Assembly (NCBI GenBank): GCA_016765685.1
Contig: JAESPR010000085.1
Location: 1-49,803 of the forward strand
From: Colwellia sp.
GTDB lineage: Bacteria > Pseudomonadota > Gammaproteobacteria > Enterobacterales > Alteromonadaceae
DNA: 49,803 nucleotides
Direction: 5' to 3'
Part shown: piece after piece, positions 36,192 to 45,175 of the stretch
Numbering within the stretch: position 1 is the first letter of the stretch
Layout of the letters: every line of letters begins with the position of its first letter
Made by a program: the position numbers and the translations under genes
The notes under the pieces: model-generated
Seen by the model: only the letters and a program-made list of their open reading frames with translations
What the model was told of the DNA's origin: nothing
Database searches by the model: none

Positions 36192-37541
36192 ATGGAAAAA
36201 GTATTAATTGTTGATGATGACAAAGGTATTCAAAAGCAGCTTAAGTGGAGTTTATCTGACTATAGCCCCATATTGGCGGGCGATCGAGAGGCTGCTATTG
36301 CGGCAGTTAGGCGACACGAACCTAAAGTGGTTACCTTAGATTTAGGCTTGCCACCAGATGCTGCCAACGCCAGTGAAGGGTTGAAAGCATTAGAAGAAAT
36401 TCTTGCCATCGCGCCCCATACCAAAGTTATAGTAATCACCGGAAATGAAGATAGAACCAATGCCTTAAAAGCCATTGCCGCTGGCGCTTATGATTTTTAT
36501 CAAAAACCTATTGATGCCGAAGTGATCAATGTCATCATTTCTCGTGCTTTGACCTTAGCCACCATTGAAAGTGAAAACCGTACTATGCGTGCGGTCACCG
36601 ATAGTAATATAGGCATTATTGGTAATAGTGAAGCCATTGAGCGGTTATGCACTATGGTGAAGCGTATCGCACCTACCAATATTACCACGTTGTTATTAGG
36701 TGAAAGTGGTACAGGCAAGGAAGTCACGGCCAAAGCGGTTCATTTGGCAAGCGAACGTATTAACAAGCCCTTTGTCGCCATTAACTGTGCCTCCATCCCT
36801 GAAAATTTATTGGAAAGTGAGCTATTTGGTTTTGAAAGAGGCGCATTTACTGGTGCGCATAAAACCACGAAGGGTAAAATAGAATGCGCGGAGGGGGGAA
36901 CCTTATTTCTTGACGAAATAGGTGATATGCCCTTTAATTTGCAAGCTAAATTACTGCGCTTTTTACAAGAAAAAATCATTGAACGACTTGGTGGTAGAGA
37001 AGAAATTCCGGTAAATGTTAGGGTGATATGTGCTACCAATCAAAACTTGGAAGAAATGGTTGCTAACAAAGAGTTTAGAGAGGATTTATTTTATCGAGTC
37101 AGTGAGATCACCCTAAATATTCCGCCATTACGTGACCGTGATGAAGACGTGTTAATTCTTGCCCAATACTTTTTGCAATTATATGCCACAGAGTATAAAA
37201 GCAATGCAAAATCCTTTTCTGATGACGCAATAAGTGCCATTAAAGCGCATCAATGGCCGGGCAATATTCGTGAATTACAGAATAAAGTAAAATCTTCGGT
37301 GGTGATGAGTACTGGCGTGCAAGTAACTGCATTTGATTTAGGCTTTTTTGATCATAGTGATAGCAACTATGAATTGTCACTAAATTTGCGCACCGTACGA
37401 GAGCAGGCAGAGTCTATTGCCATTCAAAAAGCCTATGCTTTGTCTGAAGGGAACATGTCGAAAACATCAGAATTATTAGGTGTGACTAGACCAACCTTGT
37501 ATTCATTAATTGAAAAGTATGAGTTGAATATTAATAACTAG
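36192..37541 (+). CDS. prsR: XrtA/PEP-CTERM system response regulator PrsR, sigma54 activator
   Basis: NtrC-type, 449 residues. Receiver domain (1-120) with phospho-acceptor Asp near residue 50 in TLDLGLPP; AAA+ domain with GESGTGKEV (about 170), ELFGFERGAFTGA (about 208-221; the GAFTGA loop contacts sigma54), and a C-terminal Fis-type HTH (NMSKTSELLGVTRPTLYSLI, about 420-440). It should activate sigma54 promoters, and one lies before the PEP-CTERM gene at 40568-40583. A good AGGAAG site precedes it. Confidence 0.93.
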   Translation: MEKVLIVDDDKGIQKQLKWSLSDYSPILAGDREAAIAAVRRHEPKVVTLDLGLPPDAANASEGLKALEEILAIAPHTKVIVITGNEDRTNALKAIAAGAYDFYQKPIDAEVINVIISRALTLATIESENRTMRAVTDSNIGIIGNSEAIERLCTMVKRIAPTNITTLLLGESGTGKEVTAKAVHLASERINKPFVAINCASIPENLLESELFGFERGAFTGAHKTTKGKIECAEGGTLFLDEIGDMPFNLQAKLLRFLQEKIIERLGGREEIPVNVRVICATNQNLEEMVANKEFREDLFYRVSEITLNIPPLRDRDEDVLILAQYFLQLYATEYKSNAKSFSDDAISAIKAHQWPGNIRELQNKVKSSVVMSTGVQVTAFDLGFFDHSDSNYELSLNLRTVREQAESIAIQKAYALSEGNMSKTSELLGVTRPTLYSLIEKYELNINN

Positions 37542-37590
37542 GGCGTAATAAATTACACCCATAATGCAGGTCGCGGGTTTGCACCGACAA

Positions 37591-40398
37591 TTATTTTAAT
37601 TTTTTTAAAGATTTTTCCTTTTTCCAAGTAACGAGCAATGCTTTGGCTTTATCTTTATCAGTAAAACCTTGTTTTGCTTTCACCGCTTCAGCTAATAATT
37701 TATACGCCTCTCGGTCACGTTGTTCTTGTTTTAGCGTTAGCGCGAGGTGGTATTTCACTTCAGCATTGTCGAAATCTACTACTAACGCTTGGCGAAATAA
37801 CGTTATCGCTTCGGTTCTGTGTCCTTGTTGCGTTTTAACCCAACCGAGTGTATCAATAATATTGGCATTTGTGGGTGCTTTTTTATACGCCTCGCTGGCA
37901 AAATCAGCCGCTAAGGATAGCTCTCCTAAACGCAGTGCAATGTTAGCGGCATTGTTGAGGAGCACAGGCATGCGCTGGTATTTTTTAATAAGTGTTTGAT
38001 AATGTTTTAAAGACTCGGCTAGTTTTTCTTGGTGAGCGTAACTTTCGGCTAATGCTATTTCAGCGATAACATCTTGAGGGTTTTTACTAAGCCATTTTTT
38101 AATAAGCTGTTGGGATTTTGCATACTTTTCCTGCTGATTTAGTGCGTTAAACAATCCTAAAGTAGACTTTCTGCCGGTGTTTTTTTGTAATGCCCTGCGG
38201 TAACTTTGCTCGGCTTTTTGGTATTCACCTTTTGCCTCAAATAATTGTGCCGACAAGATATCTGCGACATCTTGCTGAGGAATTAATTTATTTACAGCGT
38301 AAATAACTTGCTCGGCTCTAACATGATTTTTTTGAAACAAAACAATAGAATAAAGCATTAACAACGGCTCAATGCGCTTGTCATCCCAAGCAATGGCTTT
38401 ATTTAACGACTTAATAGCGGCATTTCTATTATCCATGTTCAGTTGTGCCTGAGCTAGCAATAGGAACGTTTTGGTTCGATCTGCGGAGTCAGCTACGGCT
38501 GATTCAAAGGTTAAGATCGCCTTTAGCGGTTGATTCAATTGGGTATATAAATGGCCTAACTTTATTTTAACTTCACTATTTTTTGGGTGTTTCTGCATAT
38601 AGGCAAGTAAAATAGGCTCGGCTTTATTATATTTGCCTGCGGCAATGTAGTAGTCGACTAATTTAGTTAAGGTGAAGGCGTTTTTGTTATCAAAGGCGAA
38701 GGCGCGTTGATATTCTGCCAATGCTTGTACAGCTTGGTTGCTTCTCATATAAATATCGGCAAGTTCTACCATTAATTGCGTATTTTGTGGTTGCGCTTTT
38801 AATGTCTCTTGCAATAAGGTAATGGCTTGTTGCGAGCCTTGTTCGATAAACTCCATTCTAGCTAAGTGTATAATTGCTTTGCTATTATTAGGCTGTATCT
38901 TAATTGCTTGTTGAAAGGCTTGTCGAGCATCTTTTATTTCACCGGAAAAACCAAGAGCAATGCCATGTTGTTGTTGAAAGTAACTATTGCTCGGTTGAGC
39001 GGTAATTAATTTATGGGTTAAAACTTTCGCTTTAGTAAACTGTTTGGTTTTTAAATAGGCCTCAACAAGTAATAAGGTGATATCAGTGTTAGCGTTATCG
39101 CCCTGTTTTGCATCCAGTAGATTAGTAATCGCTTGATCATAATTGCCAGCAAGGATTTCATTTTGTGCCAAATTACTTAAAGCCTGACTATGACCGGGAG
39201 TTAAACTAACCACTTTTTCAAAATAATATTTTGCTTGTTCAATTTCGCCCTGCTCCATTAAAGCAATACCGATTAAAGATAAAATTTCAGGATTGTCGGG
39301 ATAATAAATGTTGATTTTAGCAAGTAGTTTTTTGGCATTTTGTGGCTCGCCTTGTTTTAGTTCAATAATAGCGATGTGTCGTAAGCTATTGAAGTCATTT
39401 TCTTTTATGGTTAAATAGTTTTGAAAATAATGACGAGCATCTTCGAGGTTGCCGGCATTAAAATTTGCAATGCCAGCCAAAAAAAGATAGCTGGGATTTT
39501 GCATCATTACTGTGTCAGGGATGCTTTGTAAGGTAATTAGCACTTCGTTTAATTTTGCCTTACTGTCTTCATCATTGCCTAACTCCGCACTAACAAGTGC
39601 ACGTAAATACTTTGCTCTAGGCTCGAGTGGAATTTTTAATAAAATAAAATCAAGGTCTTGGGCTGCTTCTTGCCATTTGTTGTCATTAATATAGAGGGTT
39701 GCCCGAGTAAGTTTTGCTTGTAAGTGCTCAGGCTCTTGCTTAAGGGCCTGATTAATTGCCGATAGTGATTTTTCATGTAACCCCTGCATCTGATAAAGGG
39801 TTGATTTCATAATCCAAGCATTGGTCAAAGGCTCGTATGATGCCAATGCTTTATCAACAAATTCAACTGCTTTAGTTATTTTACTTTTATTCATGGCCAC
39901 TTGAGCTATGCCAAGCATGGCAAGTTGAAAGTCTGATTCGAGCATCAACGTTTCATGGAAGGCTTGTTCTGCTTGGCGTAATTGATTTAAGCCTAAATAG
40001 GCTTGCCCTCGAGCAAAAAGCACTTGGCTTTCAATATGGCTACCGCGATAGCCGGGTGTGGCAATATCAAGTACTTGTTTGTACTTGTTTTGTAAAACCA
40101 AAGATTGCGCTAATAAAGCAATGATCTGGTTAAAGTCCACGCCACGAGCTTGTAAATCATATAATTCAGTTTCAGCAACCTCACCTTTACCTTGAGCTAT
40201 AAAGGTTTCGGCGAGTAAAAGTCGCGAAGGAATATGATCCACGTCTTCTTTAAGGGCATTTTTTAAGTGAATGATAGTTTCATTATAAGATTGTTGGTGA
40301 AAACTTTTTAAGGCACTTTCATAGGCATTATTTGCCATCAAACTAAAGTGCATAAAAAGAGTAAATGTTAATAGTAAATATTTCAAAAAATTGATCAT
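37591..40398 (-). CDS. prsT: XrtA/PEP-CTERM system TPR-repeat protein PrsT
   Basis: 935 residues with an N-terminal signal (MINFLKYLLLTFTLFMHFSL, cleavage near MANNA) followed by about 20 or more tetratricopeptide repeats through the whole chain (repeats such as YLRALVSAELGNDEDSKAKL, AIALGFSGEIKDARQAF-like helical pairs, and a C-terminal DTLGWVKTQQGHRTEAITLF). PrsT is a periplasmic or outer-membrane-associated scaffold in PEP-CTERM/EPS loci; its exact partner is not known. Convergent with prsR with a 49-nt gap, and divergent from the PEP-CTERM gene. No Shine-Dalgarno is obvious. Confidence 0.88.
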   Translation of the reverse strand: MINFLKYLLLTFTLFMHFSLMANNAYESALKSFHQQSYNETIIHLKNALKEDVDHIPSRLLLAETFIAQGKGEVAETELYDLQARGVDFNQIIALLAQSLVLQNKYKQVLDIATPGYRGSHIESQVLFARGQAYLGLNQLRQAEQAFHETLMLESDFQLAMLGIAQVAMNKSKITKAVEFVDKALASYEPLTNAWIMKSTLYQMQGLHEKSLSAINQALKQEPEHLQAKLTRATLYINDNKWQEAAQDLDFILLKIPLEPRAKYLRALVSAELGNDEDSKAKLNEVLITLQSIPDTVMMQNPSYLFLAGIANFNAGNLEDARHYFQNYLTIKENDFNSLRHIAIIELKQGEPQNAKKLLAKINIYYPDNPEILSLIGIALMEQGEIEQAKYYFEKVVSLTPGHSQALSNLAQNEILAGNYDQAITNLLDAKQGDNANTDITLLLVEAYLKTKQFTKAKVLTHKLITAQPSNSYFQQQHGIALGFSGEIKDARQAFQQAIKIQPNNSKAIIHLARMEFIEQGSQQAITLLQETLKAQPQNTQLMVELADIYMRSNQAVQALAEYQRAFAFDNKNAFTLTKLVDYYIAAGKYNKAEPILLAYMQKHPKNSEVKIKLGHLYTQLNQPLKAILTFESAVADSADRTKTFLLLAQAQLNMDNRNAAIKSLNKAIAWDDKRIEPLLMLYSIVLFQKNHVRAEQVIYAVNKLIPQQDVADILSAQLFEAKGEYQKAEQSYRRALQKNTGRKSTLGLFNALNQQEKYAKSQQLIKKWLSKNPQDVIAEIALAESYAHQEKLAESLKHYQTLIKKYQRMPVLLNNAANIALRLGELSLAADFASEAYKKAPTNANIIDTLGWVKTQQGHRTEAITLFRQALVVDFDNAEVKYHLALTLKQEQRDREAYKLLAEAVKAKQGFTDKDKAKALLVTWKKEKSLKKLK

Positions 40399-40420
40399 AA
40401 TGAAAACAAAGTAAAAGCTA

Positions 40421-40440
40421 AGTGTTAGGAATATTACACT
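40421..40440. promoter_or_regulatory. Imperfect dyad, candidate upstream activator site for PrsR
   Basis: AGTGTTAGGAATATTACACT has 5-bp perfect arms AGTGT / ACACT plus further partial symmetry. Its centre lies about 140 bp upstream of the -24 element of the predicted sigma54 promoter, a normal distance for an enhancer-binding protein. No second copy was found, so the assignment is weak. Confidence 0.3.
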
Positions 40441-40567
40441 ATTAAAATTAAACGTTAAGCAATATACTACACAGTAGAGAATAAAAAGTGTCGATAACTT
40501 TTACAGTATTCGTTTTTAGTCAGGTATTAAAGTAATAATATCTATGTTAATTAGATGGTTGTGTTTT

Positions 40568-40583
40568 TGGAACGTTATTTGCA
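40568..40583 (+). promoter_or_regulatory. Sigma54 promoter of the PEP-CTERM protein gene
   Basis: TGGAACGTTATTTGCA matches the -24/-12 consensus TGGCACG-N4-TTGCA with one change; GG (40569-40570) and GC (40581-40582) are separated by exactly 10 nt. Transcription would begin near 40594, about 30 nt before the ATG at 40625. PrsR, a GAFTGA-type sigma54 activator, is encoded 3 kb upstream. Confidence 0.75.
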
Positions 40584-40624
40584 TTGTGTTATTAATATAT
40601 AATGATATTTTAATGGAAGTATTT

Positions 40625-41503
40625 ATGAAATTTATAACCAAATTGAGCGCGATGTGCGCCGCTATTACCGTGATATTTTCATCAATGAGCTATGCGGGTA
40701 CAGTGGCTTCTACAAAGTTAGCAGATAACTACATTGGCGCTAATGGAGGCCATTCCTTTAATGTAGACTATACACCTAATAATGTTACTGCGAACTATGA
40801 CACTCATTGGATGAAAGTTTTCCGTACATTAAATGATGACGGCACCGGCTCTCTAAAAGTCAAAATTAAATCAAACTTTGTTTCTTATAATAATGAGTCC
40901 GGTTATGACTTTGGTGACTTATTTATCATGGATGCGGCAAATTATACATTAGCTGACGCTTGTACCGACAATAAAGGTAACACTGCTTATGGCTGTAATG
41001 AATATAGTGTAACGCCTAACGGCGCAACGCCTCATGCCGGTGTGAAAGAATCACCTAATCAGTGGCAATATGCATTTGATTTAGGTGACTCTAGAGATCG
41101 TTCATATGGAAAAAATGATAAGCAACAAGGTGACTTAAGAGAGCTGTATCAAGGAGCAGATTATAAGAAAAGCTTGATAACAACAAGCAGTGATCGTAAA
41201 TGGCAAGCCATTAAAGTTAGCGATAATGTGCTTAACGCGAATGTTGGTAATGGCGGTAAATGGTGGACAAAGACCAATAAAGATTTTTTAATTATGAAAT
41301 TTGATATAACGGGCACTTCTTTAATGACCGCAGCTCAGTTAGCGTTACGTTGGCAGATGACTTGTGCTAATGATATTATTGAAGTGGTCACTAATTTTAA
41401 AAGTGGCAAACCTGGCCCAATACCGGTACCTGAACCCGGTACATTAATGTTGATGTTACTTGCGGGCGTTGGTTTATTTGCCGCTCGTCAAAAAAAGCGG
41501 TAG
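40625..41503 (+). CDS. PEP-CTERM sorting-domain protein
   Basis: Secreted protein of 292 residues, expected to be cut and anchored by an exosortase. It has an N-terminal signal peptide (KFITKLSAMCAAITVIFSSM, cleavage after SYAG) and a C-terminal sorting signal: VPEPGTLMLMLLAGVGLFAA followed by RQKKR. The body (30-260) is polar with no recognisable enzyme domain. The start at 40625 is chosen over an in-frame ATG at 40544, because the sigma54 promoter lies between the two, a GGAAG site is 6-10 nt upstream, and it gives a normal signal peptide. Confidence 0.9.
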   Translation: MKFITKLSAMCAAITVIFSSMSYAGTVASTKLADNYIGANGGHSFNVDYTPNNVTANYDTHWMKVFRTLNDDGTGSLKVKIKSNFVSYNNESGYDFGDLFIMDAANYTLADACTDNKGNTAYGCNEYSVTPNGATPHAGVKESPNQWQYAFDLGDSRDRSYGKNDKQQGDLRELYQGADYKKSLITTSSDRKWQAIKVSDNVLNANVGNGGKWWTKTNKDFLIMKFDITGTSLMTAAQLALRWQMTCANDIIEVVTNFKSGKPGPIPVPEPGTLMLMLLAGVGLFAARQKKR

Positions 41504-41550
41504 GATATAAGGTAAGTACAGCTGCCTTTAGCTATAAAAATTCATTGAAG

Positions 41551-41577
41551 TAGGCTGCGTGTGTAGCCTATTTTTTT
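41551..41577 (+). terminator. Terminator of the PEP-CTERM gene
   Basis: TAGGCT (41551-41556) and AGCCTA (41565-41570) form a 6-bp stem around an 8-nt loop, directly followed by T7. It lies 48 nt after the stop codon and before the convergent ATPase gene. Confidence 0.9.
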
Positions 41578-41624
41578 GTTTGAAACAGTGCTATTTCGAT
41601 CTTAACAATAAGGTGGATAAATAC

Positions 41625-42680
41625 TTACTCAGAAAAATTTTGCTTGGTTTGCTCCTGCGCATATTGACGATTTTTCTGCTTGAGTAGTTTATCAACATAA
41701 CGAGCCATTTTGATTTTATGCTTAATATTACTTTCTAAAATTTCTTCAACTTCTCGTAATACGTCTTTGATGTTTTCAACGTTTTGGCTTGAATTAACCA
41801 CAACTTGGTGATTTGCTACTTGGCTGCTTTGTTGGTTTTTTTCTAGCACTTGCGAATTTAATGAGCCAGTTAATTCAACCGACATTTCCTCGGCAACATC
41901 ATTGATAGCGTCAATATCAAAACTAGTTAATTCTTCTAAAAAACCAAATAATAACAAACGGTCAACAAAAATGTTAATTTTACGAGGAACACCTAAGGTT
42001 TTCTTATGGATAGCGTCAAATGCCGCCTCTGAAAATAAGAACTCTTTATCACATCCTACTTGCTGTAGGCGGTGGTTTATGTAGTTTTTAACTTCTTCTG
42101 CATTTAATGGCTGCAAGTGTGCTGAGGCGATAATACGTTGTCTAAATTGCTCCATATTAGGCGCTTGAATAATATCTTTAAGCTCTTCTTGTCCGAGTAA
42201 AAAACTCTGAATCAGCGGTTTGTCGTCAAGTTGAAAGTTCGAAAGCATTCTTAATTCTTCAACGGTTTCGATAGGTAAATTTTGCGCCTCATCTACAATC
42301 AATAATGCGCGTTTTCCTTGTTTGTGTAACTGAATTAAAAAGGTTTCAATACCCCGTAGTATTTCAGCTTTACTGTTTCCTTTGAGTGATATTTTAAACT
42401 CGGCGGCAACTAATTCTAGTAACTCATCAGGTGATAATTTAGTTGTTACCAATTGCGCGGCAACGATGTTTTCATCGCCAATAGAAGATAATAAATTTCG
42501 GGCGATGGTGGTTTTACCTGTGCCAATAGGACCAGTGATAACAATGAAACCTTCACCTTGATCTAAACCATACTGTAAATAAGATAATGCCCGCTGGTGA
42601 TGACTAGTAGCAAAGAAAAATCGAGGGTCAGGGCTTAATTGAAATGGTTTTTCAGAAAAACCATAGTAGCTTTCGTACAT
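41625..42680 (-). CDS. XrtA/PEP-CTERM system-associated ATPase
   Basis: 351 residues of the ExeA-like AAA ATPase type found in PEP-CTERM/EPS loci. MYESYYGFSEKPFQLSPDPR at the start is the family signature; Walker A is GPIGTGKTT (about 50), Walker B ALLIVDEAQNL (about 122) and LRMLSNFQLD follows. Residues 270-351 form a charged, probably coiled-coil tail. The role is unclear (assembly or regulation of the polysaccharide machine). It is last in the minus-strand EPS operon and starts 1 nt after the beta-barrel gene. Confidence 0.9.
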   Translation of the reverse strand: MYESYYGFSEKPFQLSPDPRFFFATSHHQRALSYLQYGLDQGEGFIVITGPIGTGKTTIARNLLSSIGDENIVAAQLVTTKLSPDELLELVAAEFKISLKGNSKAEILRGIETFLIQLHKQGKRALLIVDEAQNLPIETVEELRMLSNFQLDDKPLIQSFLLGQEELKDIIQAPNMEQFRQRIIASAHLQPLNAEEVKNYINHRLQQVGCDKEFLFSEAAFDAIHKKTLGVPRKINIFVDRLLLFGFLEELTSFDIDAINDVAEEMSVELTGSLNSQVLEKNQQSSQVANHQVVVNSSQNVENIKDVLREVEEILESNIKHKIKMARYVDKLLKQKNRQYAQEQTKQNFSE

Positions 42681-42681
42681 G

Positions 42682-44295
42682 TTAAAATTCTTTTGTTATG
42701 TTAATTATTGTGCGCACTTCATCATAACTATATCGTTCAACAGTTGAGTCTCTGTTGACATGTTGAAGTGTAAAATGAGCAGATAATGATGAGGCTAAAT
42801 TTTTAGTGTATGTAGCAGAAAAGGTTAGGTAGTCATCTTCTTGTTTGCTACCTTCAGGGTTATCTTTATCAAAAATAAGGTAATCATATTTTGCTAGTAA
42901 AGTTAAGTTACTCTTGCCGCTAATTTTTCGCTTAATGGTTATCGAGGCTCCTAAGGCATCATTAATAACAGCGGCCTCTAAACGCTCGCGTCTGGTAGCA
43001 AATGTATTGAAAGCAAAAGAGGTTCTGGCAAGTTGCAATGTAGAGGTCCAAGAAAAGCGTTTATTTAATGAAAATTCATTACTTTCTATGGGCTCTAAAG
43101 AAAAAAATCTTGCTAATTGAAAGTCACCTTCGCTTGGTTGCTCTGATTGAGCAAAACATTGTGCAATGTTTGTTAAATCTATATCCGCAGGACACCAAAA
43201 TATGCCAATATCTATTTGTTCATAATTATTTCTGTCAAAGACTTCTAAACTCTCATCATAGGTAATGGAGTTAGCTAAGCGTTTGGTTTTGTGTTGAATG
43301 TCAAGATTATATGAATCGCCAAAAAATCGTTGGCTATAGCCTGCTGATAAAGAGGTTCTTGCGGAGGGCTCCCATTGAATTGACGTGGCAACATAATCTT
43401 CACTCACCGCTTCGTCAGCTACATAGTTATAAGAAATATCAATCATTAAGTGATCGGAAACTAACCATCGAATACCTGGCCCCCATGACGAGGTGGTTTG
43501 CTGGTTTTGGTTAATAAAATCACCAGAAATGTCTTCATCATAAAAGCGCACAAAAGGATTAAAGTTAAACGATGTTATTAATCCTATTTTCGCATCGATT
43601 TTATATAGCTCTCCTGTCCTAGATTCTCCTGAAAATTCTTGGCTTTTGGTGGAAAAATTACTATTAAGCTGCCAAAAAGTAAAGCGAGCATTATTGCCGC
43701 TACGTGTATTTAAGGTAGCCGTTGCGCCATTATATTCCCCAATACCATCTTCAAATAGATTGGCATTATAAATAAGGGCAGACTCAATTGCATAAGCACC
43801 GTGATTGATATTATATTGAAAGCCAGCAGAGTAGTATTGCGCTTGAATTGTATCACTATTAACTAAGTCGGCAAGGCTGTTACTTGCCGAGTTTCTGCTG
43901 ATGTTATCTACTTTAGCGTCAGCAATTAACTCAGGACCATTAGCCCAAAGAAAATATTGACCTTGGGCATCTAGGGTTAAGAAGTTATCGTTTAACTCGC
44001 GGTTATAGCTAAAAAAAGCATTGCTGTTTGTGCCCGAAAAAGAAAGATTAGCCAAGCGAGATTTATACTCAGCATCTAGCCCTACAATTGCTTGAGAAAC
44101 AAGACTTGATGTTGGATCGGTAATCGTCAGTTCAACATTATCTGTGTATGTTTCTTCTATGGCAAAATTAGGAATAAATTGCCACTCTCCGGCAAATGTC
44201 GAAGATGAAATAGCAAACCAAGAGAGCAATGCTGCGATATTAGCAGGGCGAAAATTATTAGTTTTTCTTACCGTAGCCATAGCCATAATAGCCAT
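42682..44295 (-). CDS. PEP-CTERM system-associated outer-membrane beta-barrel protein (TIGR03016 type)
   Basis: About 537 residues. A signal peptide (AALLSWFAISSSTFA) is followed by many amphipathic strands with aromatic ends (YNVELTITDPTS-type segments, NLSFSGTNSNAFFSYNRELN) and a C-terminal INITKEF ending in Phe, as in outer-membrane barrels. In this locus it probably serves polysaccharide passage; this is inference from position. ATG at 44295 (third codon of the longest frame, 44301) is preferred since AAGGA lies 5 nt upstream. The start overlaps the kinase gene by 38 nt. Confidence 0.8.
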   Translation of the reverse strand: MAIMAMATVRKTNNFRPANIAALLSWFAISSSTFAGEWQFIPNFAIEETYTDNVELTITDPTSSLVSQAIVGLDAEYKSRLANLSFSGTNSNAFFSYNRELNDNFLTLDAQGQYFLWANGPELIADAKVDNISRNSASNSLADLVNSDTIQAQYYSAGFQYNINHGAYAIESALIYNANLFEDGIGEYNGATATLNTRSGNNARFTFWQLNSNFSTKSQEFSGESRTGELYKIDAKIGLITSFNFNPFVRFYDEDISGDFINQNQQTTSSWGPGIRWLVSDHLMIDISYNYVADEAVSEDYVATSIQWEPSARTSLSAGYSQRFFGDSYNLDIQHKTKRLANSITYDESLEVFDRNNYEQIDIGIFWCPADIDLTNIAQCFAQSEQPSEGDFQLARFFSLEPIESNEFSLNKRFSWTSTLQLARTSFAFNTFATRRERLEAAVINDALGASITIKRKISGKSNLTLLAKYDYLIFDKDNPEGSKQEDDYLTFSATYTKNLASSLSAHFTLQHVNRDSTVERYSYDEVRTIINITKEF

Positions 44296-45172
44296 ACTCA
44301 TCCTTTTTAGATCTAACGGTTTTATTCATCACGAAACCGATAGCGATGTCTTCATTAAGTTGTGAAACAGCATTTTTTACGTTATCTAATTTTGTTTTTG
44401 ATTCTTCTACCACTATCACTGCTTGCCCGACTAAGCTAGAAAGCACGGGCGTTTCTGTAACACCTAATATGGGTGGGCAATCAAATATAACAAGTCGATC
44501 CGGATAACGCTTCGCAAGTTCTTCTGCTAAAAGGGCCATTTTTTTACTTGCTAGCAGTTCATTGGTTAAATGGTGTGGTTTACCTGCGGGAATGAGTTTT
44601 AAATTGGCTATGTTGGTATTGTAGATAACATCAGACAATGAATGCACTTCGTCGAGTAAGTACTCAAGTAAGCCTTGTTTGCTTTCAAACTCTAATTCTC
44701 GGTGAAGGCTTGGCCTTAAAACATCCGCATCAATGAGTAGTACGGTTTTATCTTGCTCAAGTGCAATACTCAAAGCAAGGTTGATTGAGATAAAAGTTTT
44801 GCCTTCATTGGGAGTAGAGCTAGTCACCATAATCAAGTTACTGTGCTTTAATGTTTTTGAAGCGGGACCAAACGCATTGTTTAATAATTTACGTTTAATA
44901 TGCCGAAATTCTTCTTGAATATGATGGGCACTTTTGGTGCTATAAATAAAACCTCTTTTGTTTAAGCTGTCACCATTTAAAATAATGGCTTCTTTTTCTC
45001 TTTTAGCTGGTTGAGTAATTGAACTGTTACTGCTCGGTATTTTTTCCTTAATGTTAGCTGTGGCAATCTCGTTACTTTGTAATGGCTTTGAAGTAGGCTC
45101 TGCTTTGAGACTGTTTTTTCTATCTTGCTCAGCTTGTTTCTGTTTGGCTAATGCCTTTTCTATTGTGCTCAC
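44258..45172 (-). CDS. XrtA-associated tyrosine autokinase (BY-kinase, CpsD/EpsG-like)
   Basis: 304 residues, ParA/MinD-like cytoplasmic kinase. Walker A SSTPNEGKTFISINLAL (about 116), Walker A' VLLIDADVLRPSLH (about 144) and Walker B LVIFDCPP (about 226). The C-terminus ends in a tyrosine cluster YGYYGYGYG, the autophosphorylation site in this family. It works with the chain-length determinant encoded 3 nt upstream (start GTG at 45172). No membrane helices; it therefore needs the separate transmembrane partner. Confidence 0.93.
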   Translation of the reverse strand: MSTIEKALAKQKQAEQDRKNSLKAEPTSKPLQSNEIATANIKEKIPSSNSSITQPAKREKEAIILNGDSLNKRGFIYSTKSAHHIQEEFRHIKRKLLNNAFGPASKTLKHSNLIMVTSSTPNEGKTFISINLALSIALEQDKTVLLIDADVLRPSLHRELEFESKQGLLEYLLDEVHSLSDVIYNTNIANLKLIPAGKPHHLTNELLASKKMALLAEELAKRYPDRLVIFDCPPILGVTETPVLSSLVGQAVIVVEESKTKLDNVKNAVSQLNEDIAIGFVMNKTVRSKKDEYGYYGYGYGKKN

Positions 45173-45175
45173 GGT

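Noticed and set aside
37541..37560. Inverted repeat GGGCGTAAT-AA-ATTACACCC between prsR and prsT as a terminator
   Set aside because: The stem has a mismatch, the loop is only 2 nt, it begins within the prsR stop codon and no T run follows on either strand.
40544..40624. Longer start (ATG 40544) for the PEP-CTERM protein
   Set aside because: The sigma54 promoter at 40568-40583 lies inside this extension, and the normal signal peptide begins at 40625 with a good ribosome binding site.
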